A stretch of 64,000 nt of DNA, taken from the NCBI RefSeq assembly GCF_000145235.1, contig NC_014391.1, positions 4,596,001-4,660,000 of the forward strand, given 5' to 3'. Made by a program: the position numbers and the translations under genes. Numbering within the stretch: position 1 is the stretch's first letter; the number at the start of each line of letters is the position of its first letter. Under the pieces are notes generated by a model, which saw only the letters and a program-made list of their open reading frames with translations, was not told where the DNA came from and searched no databases. Of the stretch, positions 17,972 through 26,118 are shown one piece after another. Source of the DNA: Micromonospora aurantiaca ATCC 27029 (GTDB lineage: Bacteria; Actinomycetota; Actinomycetes; Mycobacteriales; Micromonosporaceae).

Positions 17972-18138
17972 CAGCGGGCCTCGCGGAACTCGACGTGGCG
18001 GCGTACGACCGGGTCGTACTTGCGCAGGACCAGGCGGTCGGGGTCGTTGCGGCGGTTCTTGCGGGTCACGTACGTGTAGCCGGTGCCGGCGGTGCTGCGC
18101 AGCCGCACGATCGGGCGGACGTCGGTCTGGCGGGCCAT
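17971..18138 (-). CDS. rpmG: 50S ribosomal protein L33, zinc-independent paralogue
   Basis: 55 residues. The sequence MARQTDVRPIVRLRSTAGTG and TYVTRKNRRNDPDRL is typical L33. The Cys pairs of zinc-binding L33 are missing, so this is a C-minus form. Its ATG overlaps the stop of L28 and its stop overlaps the start of S14, making a tightly coupled L28-L33-S14 block. Confidence 0.95.
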   Translation of the reverse strand: MARQTDVRPIVRLRSTAGTGYTYVTRKNRRNDPDRLVLRKYDPVVRRHVEFREAR

Positions 18139-18374
18139 CAGAGCGTCACTCCCCGGGCGCGCATCTCGGCGACGACCTTCTCGATGCCCTTGCGGTCCAC
18201 GGTCTTCAGCGCCTTGGCCGTCAGGTTCAGTCGCACCCAGCGGCGCTCCGAGGGCAGCCAGAAGCGGTGGTTCTGCAGGTTGGGGTTCCAGCGGCGGCGG
18301 GTGCGCCGGTGGGAGTGGGACACGGCGTTGCCGAAGCTCGGCTTCGCGCCGGTGACGTCACAACGTCGGGACAC
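18138..18374 (-). CDS. rpmB: 50S ribosomal protein L28, zinc-independent paralogue
   Basis: 78 residues. MSRRCDVTGAKPSFGNAVSH and RRTRRRWNPNLQNHRFWLP are diagnostic of L28. Only one Cys remains (CDVTG), so the four-Cys zinc site is gone. It is the first gene after a Zur-like palindrome at 18410-18422 and heads the leftward run of ribosomal, surface and transporter genes. The expected role is to replace zinc-containing L28 during zinc starvation. Confidence 0.95.
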   Translation of the reverse strand: MSRRCDVTGAKPSFGNAVSHSHRRTRRRWNPNLQNHRFWLPSERRWVRLNLTAKALKTVDRKGIEKVVAEMRARGVTL

Positions 18375-18409
18375 AGTGATGACTCCTCACTCAACTCGGT
18401 AACGGTAAC

Positions 18410-18422
18410 GAAAACGGTTTTC
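18410..18422. promoter_or_regulatory. Zur-like operator of the ribosomal/transporter operon
   Basis: GAAAA-CGG-TTTTC is a perfect 5-3-5 palindrome, in the wider context AACGAAAACGGTTTTCAGT. It lies 36-48 nt upstream of the L28 start. Family knowledge: actinobacterial Zur represses C-minus ribosomal genes from such AT-rich palindromes. Confidence 0.75.
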
Positions 18423-18426
18423 AGTC

Positions 18427-18540
18427 TTACATCAGCTGTTCGGCCAGTTCCACGCCGGGGTCGTCGGCGATCTCGGCCGAGCGGTCGGCGCCCAGGCGGT
18501 AGCCCCAGCCCCGCAGCGTCGTCGCCACCGGTATATCGAC
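18427..18540 (-). pseudogene. Remnant of a winged-helix (OmpR-type) DNA-binding domain
   Basis: The minus strand reads VATTLRGWGYRLGADRSAEI and on to VELAEQLM before a TAA at 18427. 'RGWGYRLG' is the usual end of an OmpR/PhoB winged helix. Only about 37 residues remain; upstream the frame becomes basic low-complexity sequence. It is probably the tail of a lost regulator, left between two divergent Zur-like promoters. Confidence 0.4.
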
Positions 18541-18640
18541 ACCGTGCCGACCGTGACGGTGGGAACGTCGTCGGCTCGTGGCGCCCTCGTCCGCGCACAC
18601 CGGCACATCCCTGTCCCCGTCGCCACCTCGCATATGCTTA

Positions 18641-18653
18641 AATGACAATCATT
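18641..18653. promoter_or_regulatory. Zur-like operator of the CobW-like/L31B operon
   Basis: AATGA-CAA-TCATT is a perfect 5-3-5 palindrome within TTAAATGACAATCATTTTCA, the closest match in the window to the known Zur consensus. It lies 25-37 nt upstream of the ATG at 18678. Confidence 0.8.
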
Positions 18654-18677
18654 TTCAACTGAGTCGAGGGGAAGCCG

Positions 18678-19979
18678 ATGTCGTCCTCACCACAGGCACC
18701 GACCCGCGCCGTGACCGCCGACGCCGATACCCGCCCGTCGTTGACCGTGCTGTCCGGGTTCTGGCCGGCGGCGACCTTCGCCGTCGCGCGCACGCTGCTC
18801 GCCGCCGATGCGTCGCTGCTGCTGGTGCGGCACGACCTCGCCGGCATCCGCGACGGCGTCGTCCGCCGGGTGATCCGCTCCGGCACCGGCGTCATCGAGG
18901 ACGAGCAGGTCGCGCTGCGGCACGGCTGCGCCTCCTGCACCCTGCGTGAGGACGTGCTGCCCACCCTCGCCCGGCTCACCCGCAGCCACCCCGGCCGGGA
19001 CCTGGTGCTGATGCTGCCCGAGGTGGTGGAACCCGAGGCGGTCGCCGCCGCCTGCGCCCACTGCCTCGTCGACGGCGCACCCATCACCGACCTCATCCGG
19101 GTCGACTCCTACGTCACCGTCCTCGACGCCGAACACCTGCTCGACGGCCTGGCCACCACCGACGACCTGAGCACGCTCGGCATCCAGGCCGCCGACGACG
19201 ACCACCGCGCGCTCGCCGACGTCGTCGTCCGGCAGATTGAGTACGCCGACACCCTGGTGCTCTGGGGACAGTCCCGCGGCGGAGAGTTCGACACCGGGCG
19301 GTTGGCCGTCCTGCTCCAGCGGATCGCCCCCTGGGCGACCCACCTGCGGGTCGACGGCGACCTCATCGATGCCGTCGCGCTGACCCGTCAGCTACGTCAC
19401 ACCCACCGGCACCGGCCGGAAACTCCGGGGGTGCTCGCCCGCGGCCTGCAGGGCTACACCCTCGGCGCGCACGAGCCGGAGCCCGACTGCGGTGTCGTCT
19501 CCGCCGCCTTCCGCGCCCGGCGCCCGTTCCACCCGCAGCGCCTGCACGACGTGCTGGAAGAGGTCAACGCCGAGGTGATCCGTTCGAGAGGTCACCTCTG
19601 GCTGGCCAGCCAACCCGACACCGTCATCGCCTGGGAGTTCGCCGGTGGCGGCCTGTCCATGGGATCCCTCGGGCACTGGCTGGTCAGCCTGCCCGAGGAC
19701 CGCTGGGAGCACGTCGAGGACCAGCGCCGACTCGCCGCCGCCCTGGACTGGGACCCCTACTACGGCGACCGCCACCAGCATTTGGTCTTCATCGGCCTCG
19801 ACGTCGACCCTGTCGAGCTGCACCGCACCCTCGCCGGCTGCCTGCTCACCGACGCCGAACTCGCCGACGGCGAGGACACCTGGCGCACCTACACCGACCC
19901 GTTCGCCGGCTGCTTCCCCCTCGTCGTGGAAGAACCGGCCGACACCGACACCAACACCGAAGGAGTACGACCCGTATGA
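18678..19979 (+). CDS. CobW-like protein with degenerate GTPase motifs
   Basis: 433 residues with the full CobW layout: N-terminal P-loop-like domain, then the C-terminal CobW_C domain (ARRPFHPQRLHDVLEE, GHLWLASQPDTVIAWE, RHQHLVFIGLDVDPVELHRTL). The nucleotide motifs are ruined: Walker A GxxGxGKT is replaced by GFWPAATF (27-34), the CxCC metal motif is reduced to CASC (84-87) and the NKxD base motif reads LWGQSRG. It is therefore probably not a GTPase; it may be a metal chaperone partner or regulator of the canonical CobW encoded at 26115-27341. Zur-like control upstream and overlap with the L31B gene (ATGA) tie it to zinc starvation. Confidence 0.85.
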   Translation: MSSSPQAPTRAVTADADTRPSLTVLSGFWPAATFAVARTLLAADASLLLVRHDLAGIRDGVVRRVIRSGTGVIEDEQVALRHGCASCTLREDVLPTLARLTRSHPGRDLVLMLPEVVEPEAVAAACAHCLVDGAPITDLIRVDSYVTVLDAEHLLDGLATTDDLSTLGIQAADDDHRALADVVVRQIEYADTLVLWGQSRGGEFDTGRLAVLLQRIAPWATHLRVDGDLIDAVALTRQLRHTHRHRPETPGVLARGLQGYTLGAHEPEPDCGVVSAAFRARRPFHPQRLHDVLEEVNAEVIRSRGHLWLASQPDTVIAWEFAGGGLSMGSLGHWLVSLPEDRWEHVEDQRRLAAALDWDPYYGDRHQHLVFIGLDVDPVELHRTLAGCLLTDAELADGEDTWRTYTDPFAGCFPLVVEEPADTDTNTEGVRPV

Positions 19980-20236
19980 AGCCCGGCATCCACCCCGAGT
20001 ACCGGCCCGTCGTCTACCGCGACAAGGGCGCCGACTTCGCCTTCCTCACCCGCTCGACGGCCACCAGCGACCAGAGCATCGAGTGGACCGACGGCAACAC
20101 CTACCCCGTCATCGACGTCCAGATCTCCTCGGCCAGCCACCCCTTCTGGACCGGCAAGCAGCGCCTGCTCGACACCGCCGGCCGGGTCGAGAAGTTCCGC
20201 GCCAAGTACGCCCGCCGCGGACCACAGGGCGGATGA
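19976..20236 (+). CDS. rpmE2: 50S ribosomal protein L31 type B
   Basis: 86 residues. MKPGIHPEYRPVVYRDKGAD, FLTRSTATS and SHPFWTGKQRLLDTAGRVEKF are typical of type B L31, which lacks the CxxC zinc site of type A. It would displace zinc-bearing L31 from ribosomes under zinc limitation. Start and stop overlap the flanking genes by 4 nt each (ATGA), so translation is coupled. Confidence 0.95.
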   Translation: MKPGIHPEYRPVVYRDKGADFAFLTRSTATSDQSIEWTDGNTYPVIDVQISSASHPFWTGKQRLLDTAGRVEKFRAKYARRGPQGG

Positions 20237-21102
20237 GCACCGACCCGCCGGTCGACTGGACCGGACTGGCGCCGCAGCTGGTCGACGCCGCCCAGCAGGA
20301 CCGGGCCTGGTACCTGACGATCGCCCGCGAGCTGGTCGCCCCCGGCGACCGGCTCGCGGTCGACATCGGCTGCGGCGCCGCCGGAATGGCCCTGGCCATC
20401 GCCCGGATGATGACCTGCGGCCGGGTCGTCGCGGTCGACGCGCATCCGGCAGTGCTCGACGCCGCACGTAGTCACATCCGCGCCGAGTGGGCGGATCCAC
20501 GCGTCCGCGTCGAGCCGCTGCGCGCCGACATCCCCGCCCAGACGGACGCCCTACGCGAGACGCTCGGCGCTCCCGCCGACCTGGTCTGGGCATCGGCCTC
20601 GGTCCACCACGTCGGCGACCAACAGGCCGCGATCACCGCCCTCGCCGGACTGCTCGCCCCCGGCGGACGCCTCGCGCTCGCCGAGGGCGGACTACCGGAG
20701 CGCCACCTGCCCTGGGACGTCGGCCTGGGCGAACCCGGCCTGGAAGGCCGGCTGCACGCAGCCCAGGACCGCTGGTTCGCCCGGATGCGGGCAGGACTTC
20801 CCGGCAGCCGGCGGATGCCGTACGGGTGGACCGAAGCCCTCCAGCGGGCTGGTCTGTCGCCGGTCACGACCCGCACCACCCTCGACGAGCAGCCACCACC
20901 GCTGCCCGACAGCACCCGACGGACCGTCCTGGAAGCCCTCGCCGAACGGGTCGGCAGGCTGCGGCCCACCGGACTGCTCACCGCCGCCGACCTCGGCGCC
21001 TGGGACCGCCTCCTCGACCCGGCCGACGAGGAGTGGCTGGGCCACCGCGGCGACCTGTTCCGGCTGTCGGCCCGCAGCGTGCACCTCGGCGTCCGCCCCT
21101 GA
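20233..21102 (+). CDS. Class I SAM-dependent methyltransferase
   Basis: 289 residues, Rossmann-fold methyltransferase: motif I VDIGCGAAGMALAIA, motif II VVAVDAHPAVLDAARSHI, acidic DLVWASASVHHVGD and the post-motif LLAPGGRLALAEGG. The substrate is unknown. It is translated by coupling to L31B and is followed 6 nt later by a Fur-family gene. A similar methyltransferase occupies the same place in the L32/CobW operon at 25384-26118, so this enzyme type seems to belong to the zinc-starvation programme. Confidence 0.85.
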   Translation: MSTDPPVDWTGLAPQLVDAAQQDRAWYLTIARELVAPGDRLAVDIGCGAAGMALAIARMMTCGRVVAVDAHPAVLDAARSHIRAEWADPRVRVEPLRADIPAQTDALRETLGAPADLVWASASVHHVGDQQAAITALAGLLAPGGRLALAEGGLPERHLPWDVGLGEPGLEGRLHAAQDRWFARMRAGLPGSRRMPYGWTEALQRAGLSPVTTRTTLDEQPPPLPDSTRRTVLEALAERVGRLRPTGLLTAADLGAWDRLLDPADEEWLGHRGDLFRLSARSVHLGVRP

Positions 21103-21108
21103 GCCGCC

Positions 21109-21618
21109 ATGACCACCTTCCTCGTGGCGGACGCGCAGCTGCGGGTCGTGGGTCTGGCGCCCACCGCGCAGCGCCGCGCCGTCCTGGCGCTGCTGGCCGG
21201 ACGTTCCCGCCCGCTCACCGCCCAGCAGGTGCACGCCGAACTCACCAGTACCGTGCGGCACATCGGCCTGACCACCGTCTACCGCGCGCTGCACAGCCTC
21301 GCCGATGCTGGACTGCTGCACACCTTCGACCTCGACGGCCAACGCGCCTACCGCCACTGCGGAACGGCACCGCACCAGCACCTGATTTGCACCGGGTGCG
21401 AGACGGTGACCGAGTGCCCACCCGAGGTCGTGACGAGCTGGCTCACCGAACTGCACCAGCACACCGGTTTCACCCCGCACCCGGACCGACTCGACCTCAG
21501 AGGAATCTGCGCGACCTGCGCCAAACGTGACCATGGGTGCCGTGGCGCAGCCCGAGCAACGTCCCGACCGCGACACGCCGCCGAGCCACGATGGCCACAG
21601 GCCAGTCTCGGCACGTAG
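21109..21618 (+). CDS. Fur-family metal-responsive regulator
   Basis: 169 residues. N-terminal winged helix with TAQRRAVLALLAG and IGLTTVYRALHSLADAGLLH; C-terminal dimerisation domain with metal ligands in HCGTAPHQHLICTGC and a second CATC pair. It ends in an unusual basic 30-residue tail. It closes the CobW-like/L31B operon, so it is itself probably zinc-regulated. Together with the gene at 22726 the locus has two Fur-family proteins; this one is the less canonical. Confidence 0.88.
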   Translation: MTTFLVADAQLRVVGLAPTAQRRAVLALLAGRSRPLTAQQVHAELTSTVRHIGLTTVYRALHSLADAGLLHTFDLDGQRAYRHCGTAPHQHLICTGCETVTECPPEVVTSWLTELHQHTGFTPHPDRLDLRGICATCAKRDHGCRGAARATSRPRHAAEPRWPQASLGT

Positions 21619-21646
21619 CACAGCCTTGGCCGCTACAGTGTCGTCA

Positions 21647-21663
21647 GTGGAAATGGTTTCCAC
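21647..21663. promoter_or_regulatory. Zur-like operator of the P-loop ATPase gene
   Basis: GTGGAAA-TGG-TTTCCAC is a perfect 17-bp palindrome, ending 24 nt before the ATG at 21688. It has the same 5-3-5 core (GGAAA-TGG-TTTCC) as the other boxes in the island. Confidence 0.65.
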
Positions 21664-21687
21664 TTACATCATCGTGGAGCAGGCTGA

Positions 21688-22661
21688 ATGAAGATCGCGT
21701 TCGTCGGCAAGGGCGGCAGCGGCAAGACCACGCTGGCGGCCTCTTCGCTCGCCACCTCGCCGCCGGGAACCGGCCGGTGCTGGCCATCGACGCCGACATC
21801 AACCAGCATCTCGCGGTGGCGCTCGGCGCCGGCGAGGAGGTCGCGGCGCAGCTGCCAGCACTCGGTGACGCCCTGCCGCAGATCAAGGAGTACCTGCGCG
21901 GCGACAACCCGCGCATCGCCTCGGCGGCGGAGATGGTCAAGACCACGCCACCCGGTGCCGGTTCCCGGCTGCTGCGCGTCGTAGAGAGCAACCCGGTGTA
22001 CGACCGGTGCGTCCGCGAGGTGGGCGGGGTGCGGCTGGCGGTCACCGGCGCGTTCCGGGAGGAGGACCTGGGGGTGGCCTGCTACCACTCCAAGCTCGGC
22101 GCGGTGGAACTGCTGCTCAACCACATGGCCGACGGCCCGGCCGAGTACGTGGTGGTGGACATGACCGCCGGCGCCGACTCCTTCGCCTCCGGCCTGTTCA
22201 CCCGCTTCGACCGCACCGTCCTGGTCTGCGAGCCCACCGTGCGCAGCGTCGGCGTCTACCGCCAGTACGCCGGCTACGCCCGCGACTACGGCGTCGCCCT
22301 GTCGGTGGTCGGCAACAAGGTCGAGGACGCCGCCGACGTGGACTTCCTCCGCGAGCACGTCGGTGCGGACCTGCTCACCTGGGTCAGCCGGTCGGCGTAC
22401 GTGCGCCGCGCCGAACGCGGGATCATCGGCGCCCTGGACGACCTGGAGCCCGCCAACCGTGCGGTACTGGCGCAACTGGCCGACGCCGTCGACGCCACCG
22501 ACCAGGACTGGGAGGCGTTCACCCGCCACGCCCACGAGTTCCACCGCCGCAACGCCCACGCCTGGGCCAACGAGCGGGCCGGCACGGATCTCACCGCTCA
22601 GATCGACCCCGACTTCGTGATGGGGCCTGCGGCACGGCTTCCGGTACGGGCTCTCGGCTGA
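21688..22661 (+). pseudogene. CooC/MinD-like P-loop ATPase with a one-base frameshift
   Basis: The start gives MKIAFVGKGGSGKTTLAA (deviant Walker A KGGSGKTT), but the frame then breaks. The rest, in the other frame, continues LFARHLAAGNRPVLAIDADI through VVVDMTAGADSFASGLFTRF and GNKVEDAADVDFLREHVGAD to the stop. One missing C in GGC(C)CTCTTC near 21740 explains it: restoring it gives a full protein of about 325 residues. CooC-like ATPases load metals or mature metalloenzymes, fitting its place between two Fur genes and behind a Zur-like box. It is either a true null allele or a sequencing error in a short C-run. Confidence 0.8.
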
Positions 22662-22725
22662 GCCGGCAGCGCGGTCGCGGATCGGGTCGGGGCAGTACCT
22701 ACCGGCTTTCCCCGGCCGGCGTCGA

Positions 22726-23130
22726 TCAGCGGGCGCACTCCGCGCAGACGCCGAAGATTTCCAAGGTGTGGCCGACGTCGGTGAAGCCGTGCTGGGCGGC
22801 CACCTGGTCGGCCCACCGCTCCACGGCGGGTCCGGCGACCTCCACCGTGCGTCCGCAGTCGCGGCAGACCAGATGGTGGTGATGTTTGCTCTGGCTGCAC
22901 CGGCGGTACAGCTGCTCGCCGCCGGGCAGCCGGGTGGAGTCGATCTCGCCGGCGTCGACCAGTAGCTGCAACGTCCGGTACACGGTGGTGAGGCCGACCC
23001 GCGCCTTCCGGGACAGCAGCATCTGATGCAGGTGCTGCGCCGAATGAAACCCCTCCACCTCGCGCAGCAGCGCCAGCACCTCGCCACGCTGGCGGGTGTT
23101 ACGTGTCGCATTCGGTATCACCTGGGTCAC
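22726..23130 (-). CDS. zur: Zinc uptake regulator Zur (Fur family)
   Basis: 134 residues, the standard Zur length. Winged helix: TRQRGEVLALLREVEGFHSA and VGLTTVYRTLQLLVDAGEID. Metal-binding part: the SKHHHHLVCRDCGR segment and the closing FGVCAECAR give the two CxxC pairs of the structural zinc and the His ligands of the sensing site. It is convergent with the P-loop ATPase gene. It is the best candidate for the protein that binds the five palindromes described here. An assignment to Fur or Nur cannot be fully excluded. Confidence 0.85.
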   Translation of the reverse strand: MTQVIPNATRNTRQRGEVLALLREVEGFHSAQHLHQMLLSRKARVGLTTVYRTLQLLVDAGEIDSTRLPGGEQLYRRCSQSKHHHHLVCRDCGRTVEVAGPAVERWADQVAAQHGFTDVGHTLEIFGVCAECAR

Positions 23131-23786
23131 CGTGGTCGCATCCTTTTGTGTTGCCCGTCGCCTGACGTCTCACCATTCGTGTGCCGTACGGCTGTGCGTC
23201 GTGCGAGCACTTCCGCGCCCCCAGGCCTGCTCGGGAGCAGGCGGCACGCCGGACCGGGCCAAAGCCATCCACGGCCTGCGACTGGTGAGATCCCTCGGCA
23301 ATTATGCCCGGTGTGCGGTACCGGACGGCAGCGCCGCTACTGCCACCCGGATCAGAGTGGTCGCGGTCGAGCTGGCGGACGGGACAACCGGGCTGCTCAG
23401 CGCCGCCGGCCATCGGCCGGGCCGGTGCAAGTAGCGTCCTCAGCGATACGCGCCACCATGGCCGCAGCGAGGTCGGCCCCGGTGACGCGGCCGTTCGGCC
23501 CGGTGGCGATCGGTGGCGCGTTCAAGGAGATCCAGAGTTCGCCGTCGCACCCGCCGGCGCTGGTCCCCCCCGTTACCTTTTTGATCGTCCCCAGCCGGGG
23601 AATCCTCGGTCGCCCGGCCCGGTATGACTTCCTGCCCCTGTCGTTCGGATGATCCGGGGGGTGTTGTCGCCGGGTCGGGTGGCGTCGGCGGACCGCTGAT
23701 AGGGACACGGCCACCCGTATTGGGGTAGGTCTCTTCGTAACGTGGCTGCCGGCAGTCCGACGCCCTGACTGCGGCCGAGGGCCACG
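23131..23786. other. Intergenic region with IS edge and possible gene remnant
   Basis: This stretch holds the zur promoter at its left and the first ~90-110 nt of the IS110-type element at its right. Between 23397 and about 23600 the minus strand has an open stretch (GTIKKVTGGTSAGGCDGELW, then ISLNAPPIATGPNGRVTGAD, to a TGA) with plausible codon use. I do not recognise it; it may be a remnant or a small unknown gene. Confidence 0.3.
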
Positions 23787-25027
23787 ATGCGATGCGTGGA
23801 GGCGGGTCTGGTGCACGACGGATATGGCGTCTTCCTGGGCTTGGACGTCGGTAAGGGTGATCACCACGCGGTCGGGCTGGCTCCGGACGGCAAGCGGCTG
23901 CACGACGCGGCGTTGCCGAACACCGAGGCTCGGCTGCGGCAGCTGTTCGACAAACTCGCCCGCCATGGCCGTGTCCTGGTGGTGGTCGACCAGCCGGCCT
24001 CGATCGGCGCCCTGCCGGTCGCGGTGGCTCGGGCGGCCGGGCATCAGGTGGCCTACCTGCCTGGCCTGGCGATGCGGCGGATCGCCGATCTGCACCCCGG
24101 CAGCGCGAAGACCGACGCCCGCGACGCCTACGTCATCGCTGATGCGGCCCGCACCCTGCCGCACACGCTGCGCCGGGTCGACACCGGCGACGAAACTCTG
24201 GCCGAACTGGAGATCCTGGTCGGCTTCGACGACGACCTCGCCGGCGAAGCCACCCGCGTGTCCAACCGCATCCGAGGACTGCTCACCCAGATCCACCCCG
24301 CCCTGGAACGAGTCCTCGGCCCCAAGGTCCACCACAAGGCGGTCCTGGAACTGCTGTCCCGCTGCGGCGGCCCGGTCGGCCTGCGCAAGGCCGGCCGCCG
24401 CAAACTGCTCTCGATCGCCGCCGTCCACGCACCTCGCATGGGTGACCGGCTCGTCGAGCAGATCATGGCCGCTCTCGACGAGCAGACCGTCACCGTCCCC
24501 GGCACCCAGGCCGCGGAGACGATCCTGCCCCGCCTGGCCGACAGCCTCCGCGACATCCTGCGGCAACGCGACCAGGCCGCCGCCCAGGTCGAAAGGATGC
24601 TTGATGCGCACCCTCTTGCCCCGGTCCTGACCTCGATGCCCGGCATCGGCGTCAGGACCGCAGCCCGGATCCTGCTCGAAGTCGGCGACGGCACCGCCTT
24701 CGCCACCCCAGGCCACCTCGCCGCCTACGCCGGCCTCGCCCCCGTCACCCGACGATCCGGCAGCAGCATCCGTGGCGAACACCCACCCCGCGGCGGCAAC
24801 AAGAACCTCAAACGCGCGTTCTTCCTCGCCGCGTTCGCAGCCCTGGCCGACCCCGTGAGCAGGGCCTACTACGACCGCAAACGCGCCGAAGGCAAACGCC
24901 ACAACGCCGCCCTCATCTGCCTCGCCCGCCGTCGCTGCGACGTCCTATACGCCATGCTCCGCGACAAGATCCCCTACCAACCCCGCCCCACGACGCCGAT
25001 CGCCGCTTGACGAACCCATAGGGACAC
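23699..25027 (+). mobile_element. IS110-family element (second, unrelated subtype)
   Basis: The transposase gene is flanked by a 10-bp direct repeat ATAGGGACAC at 23699-23708 and 25018-25027, a likely trace of the element's ends or target. Total about 1.33 kb. It differs strongly in sequence from the IS110 element at 5 kb. Confidence 0.65.
23811..25010 (+). CDS. IS110-family transposase
   Basis: 399 residues from GTG 23811, which has GGAGG 8 nt upstream; ATG 23787 would add 8 residues. The DEDD domain opens VFLGLDVGKGDHHAVGLAPD, includes VVVDQPASIGALPVAVARAA and the KTDARDAYVIAD motif. The C-terminal domain has LTSMPGIGVRTAARILLEVG, FATPGHLAAYAGLAPVTRRS and NLKRAFFLAAFAAL. It appears complete. 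It sits between zur and the ferredoxin operon and does not disrupt an obvious gene. Confidence 0.93.
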   Translation: MHDGYGVFLGLDVGKGDHHAVGLAPDGKRLHDAALPNTEARLRQLFDKLARHGRVLVVVDQPASIGALPVAVARAAGHQVAYLPGLAMRRIADLHPGSAKTDARDAYVIADAARTLPHTLRRVDTGDETLAELEILVGFDDDLAGEATRVSNRIRGLLTQIHPALERVLGPKVHHKAVLELLSRCGGPVGLRKAGRRKLLSIAAVHAPRMGDRLVEQIMAALDEQTVTVPGTQAAETILPRLADSLRDILRQRDQAAAQVERMLDAHPLAPVLTSMPGIGVRTAARILLEVGDGTAFATPGHLAAYAGLAPVTRRSGSSIRGEHPPRGGNKNLKRAFFLAAFAALADPVSRAYYDRKRAEGKRHNAALICLARRRCDVLYAMLRDKIPYQPRPTTPIAA

Positions 25028-25051
25028 CCCCCCGGGAACCCGCTGGTGGAG

Positions 25052-25387
25052 TCAGGGGTGCGGTCTGTCCGGGTGCCGAATGAGTTCGACAACCTCATCC
25101 ATGTGCTGCGGATCCTCGATCGGGCCGAACAGTATTCCGCGTCGCCCCGCCGGTTCCGTTCCGCTGAGGAGCAGGACAGCGGGTGCGCGATGACAGGCGC
25201 CGAGGCACTCCGCCCGGATGAGGACGCCGCCCTGGCTGGAGCGCACCGCCTGCCGGAGGACGTCGGCGAGGTCCTCCGACTCGCCGTCAGCTTCTCCAGG
25301 GCGGCCACGGTGACGCAGGGCGCGGCACCGGTGGCCGTCGCAGTAGACGACGGTGACATCGGCATCGCGGAACGTGGGGATGCTCAT
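25052..25387 (-). CDS. Thioredoxin-like [2Fe-2S] ferredoxin
   Basis: 111 residues. Four cysteines are placed as in thioredoxin-fold [2Fe-2S] ferredoxins: Cys16 and Cys21 (VVYCDGHRC), then Cys61 and Cys65 (ECLGACHRAPA). The following GTEPAGRRGILFGPI and helix fit the fold. It would act as a one-electron carrier or as an iron-sulphur sensor; the partner is unknown. Its ATG overlaps the stop of the methyltransferase (ATGA). It is the last gene of the L32-CobW-methyltransferase operon. Confidence 0.85.
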   Translation of the reverse strand: MSIPTFRDADVTVVYCDGHRCRALRHRGRPGEADGESEDLADVLRQAVRSSQGGVLIRAECLGACHRAPAVLLLSGTEPAGRRGILFGPIEDPQHMDEVVELIRHPDRPHP

Positions 25388-26118
25388 TGGTCGTCGGGAG
25401 GCTCGAGGAACGCCATCAGGGCGTGGCCCGCCCGCCGGCGGACCACCGTGGCGTCGGTGAACCCGGCTGCCAAGGCCGTCTCGCGGTGCCAGTCGGGCGG
25501 CGCGACGAACTCCGCGCAGCCCAGATCACTCAGCGCGGCCGTTCGCTCGTGCAGCAGCGATGCCATCGCCGGATCCCGGGCCAGCATCGTCCACCAGGCG
25601 GTCCACGGGTCGCTGCCGCTGCGGTGCGCCCGCGCCGCGGTGGGGGCGTCAGGCATGGCGTCGCTGACGAGGAGCAGCGCGTTCGGGCTCAGCAGCCGGC
25701 GGGCCTCGGCGTACCAGTCGCGCACCCGGTCCTCGGGCAGGTAGTGCAGGGCCATCAGGGCCAGCACCAGGTCGTACGGGCCGCCGGCCGACGCAAGCCA
25801 CCCTGCCGAGGAGATGTCGGCCCGCACGGCGCGTACCTGCGGCAGTGCGACGTCGGCCAGGGCCAGCAGGGCCGGGTCGACGTCGAGCACAGTGACATGC
25901 GCATCGGGCCACCGCCGCAGCACCGCCTCGGCCGTGGTACCCGGGCCGCCCCCGACGTCGAGCATCCGTTCGGGTTGACGACCGCGGATCTGCTCGGCGG
26001 CGGCAAGGCCGGCAGCGAGGAGATCGTCGCGGTCGGGGTGGTAGTGGCGCATCATGGTGTCCCAGTCGCGCCGCCACCGCGCGACGTCTTCCGGGTTGAG
26101 GGTGCTCGGCCTCGTCAC
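25384..26118 (-). CDS. Class I SAM-dependent methyltransferase
   Basis: 244 residues. Motif I MLDVGGGPGTTAEAVLRRW, motif II HVTVLDVDPALLALADVAL, acidic DLVLALMALHYLPEDR and LLSPNALLLVSDAMPD are clear. The N-terminal WRRDWDTMMRHYHPDRDDLL segment is distinctive. The substrate is unknown. GTG 26118 overlaps the CobW stop (GTGA). It mirrors the methyltransferase in the L31B operon, though the two are not close in sequence. Confidence 0.85.
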   Translation of the reverse strand: MTRPSTLNPEDVARWRRDWDTMMRHYHPDRDDLLAAGLAAAEQIRGRQPERMLDVGGGPGTTAEAVLRRWPDAHVTVLDVDPALLALADVALPQVRAVRADISSAGWLASAGGPYDLVLALMALHYLPEDRVRDWYAEARRLLSPNALLLVSDAMPDAPTAARAHRSGSDPWTAWWTMLARDPAMASLLHERTAALSDLGCAEFVAPPDWHRETALAAGFTDATVVRRRAGHALMAFLEPPDDQ

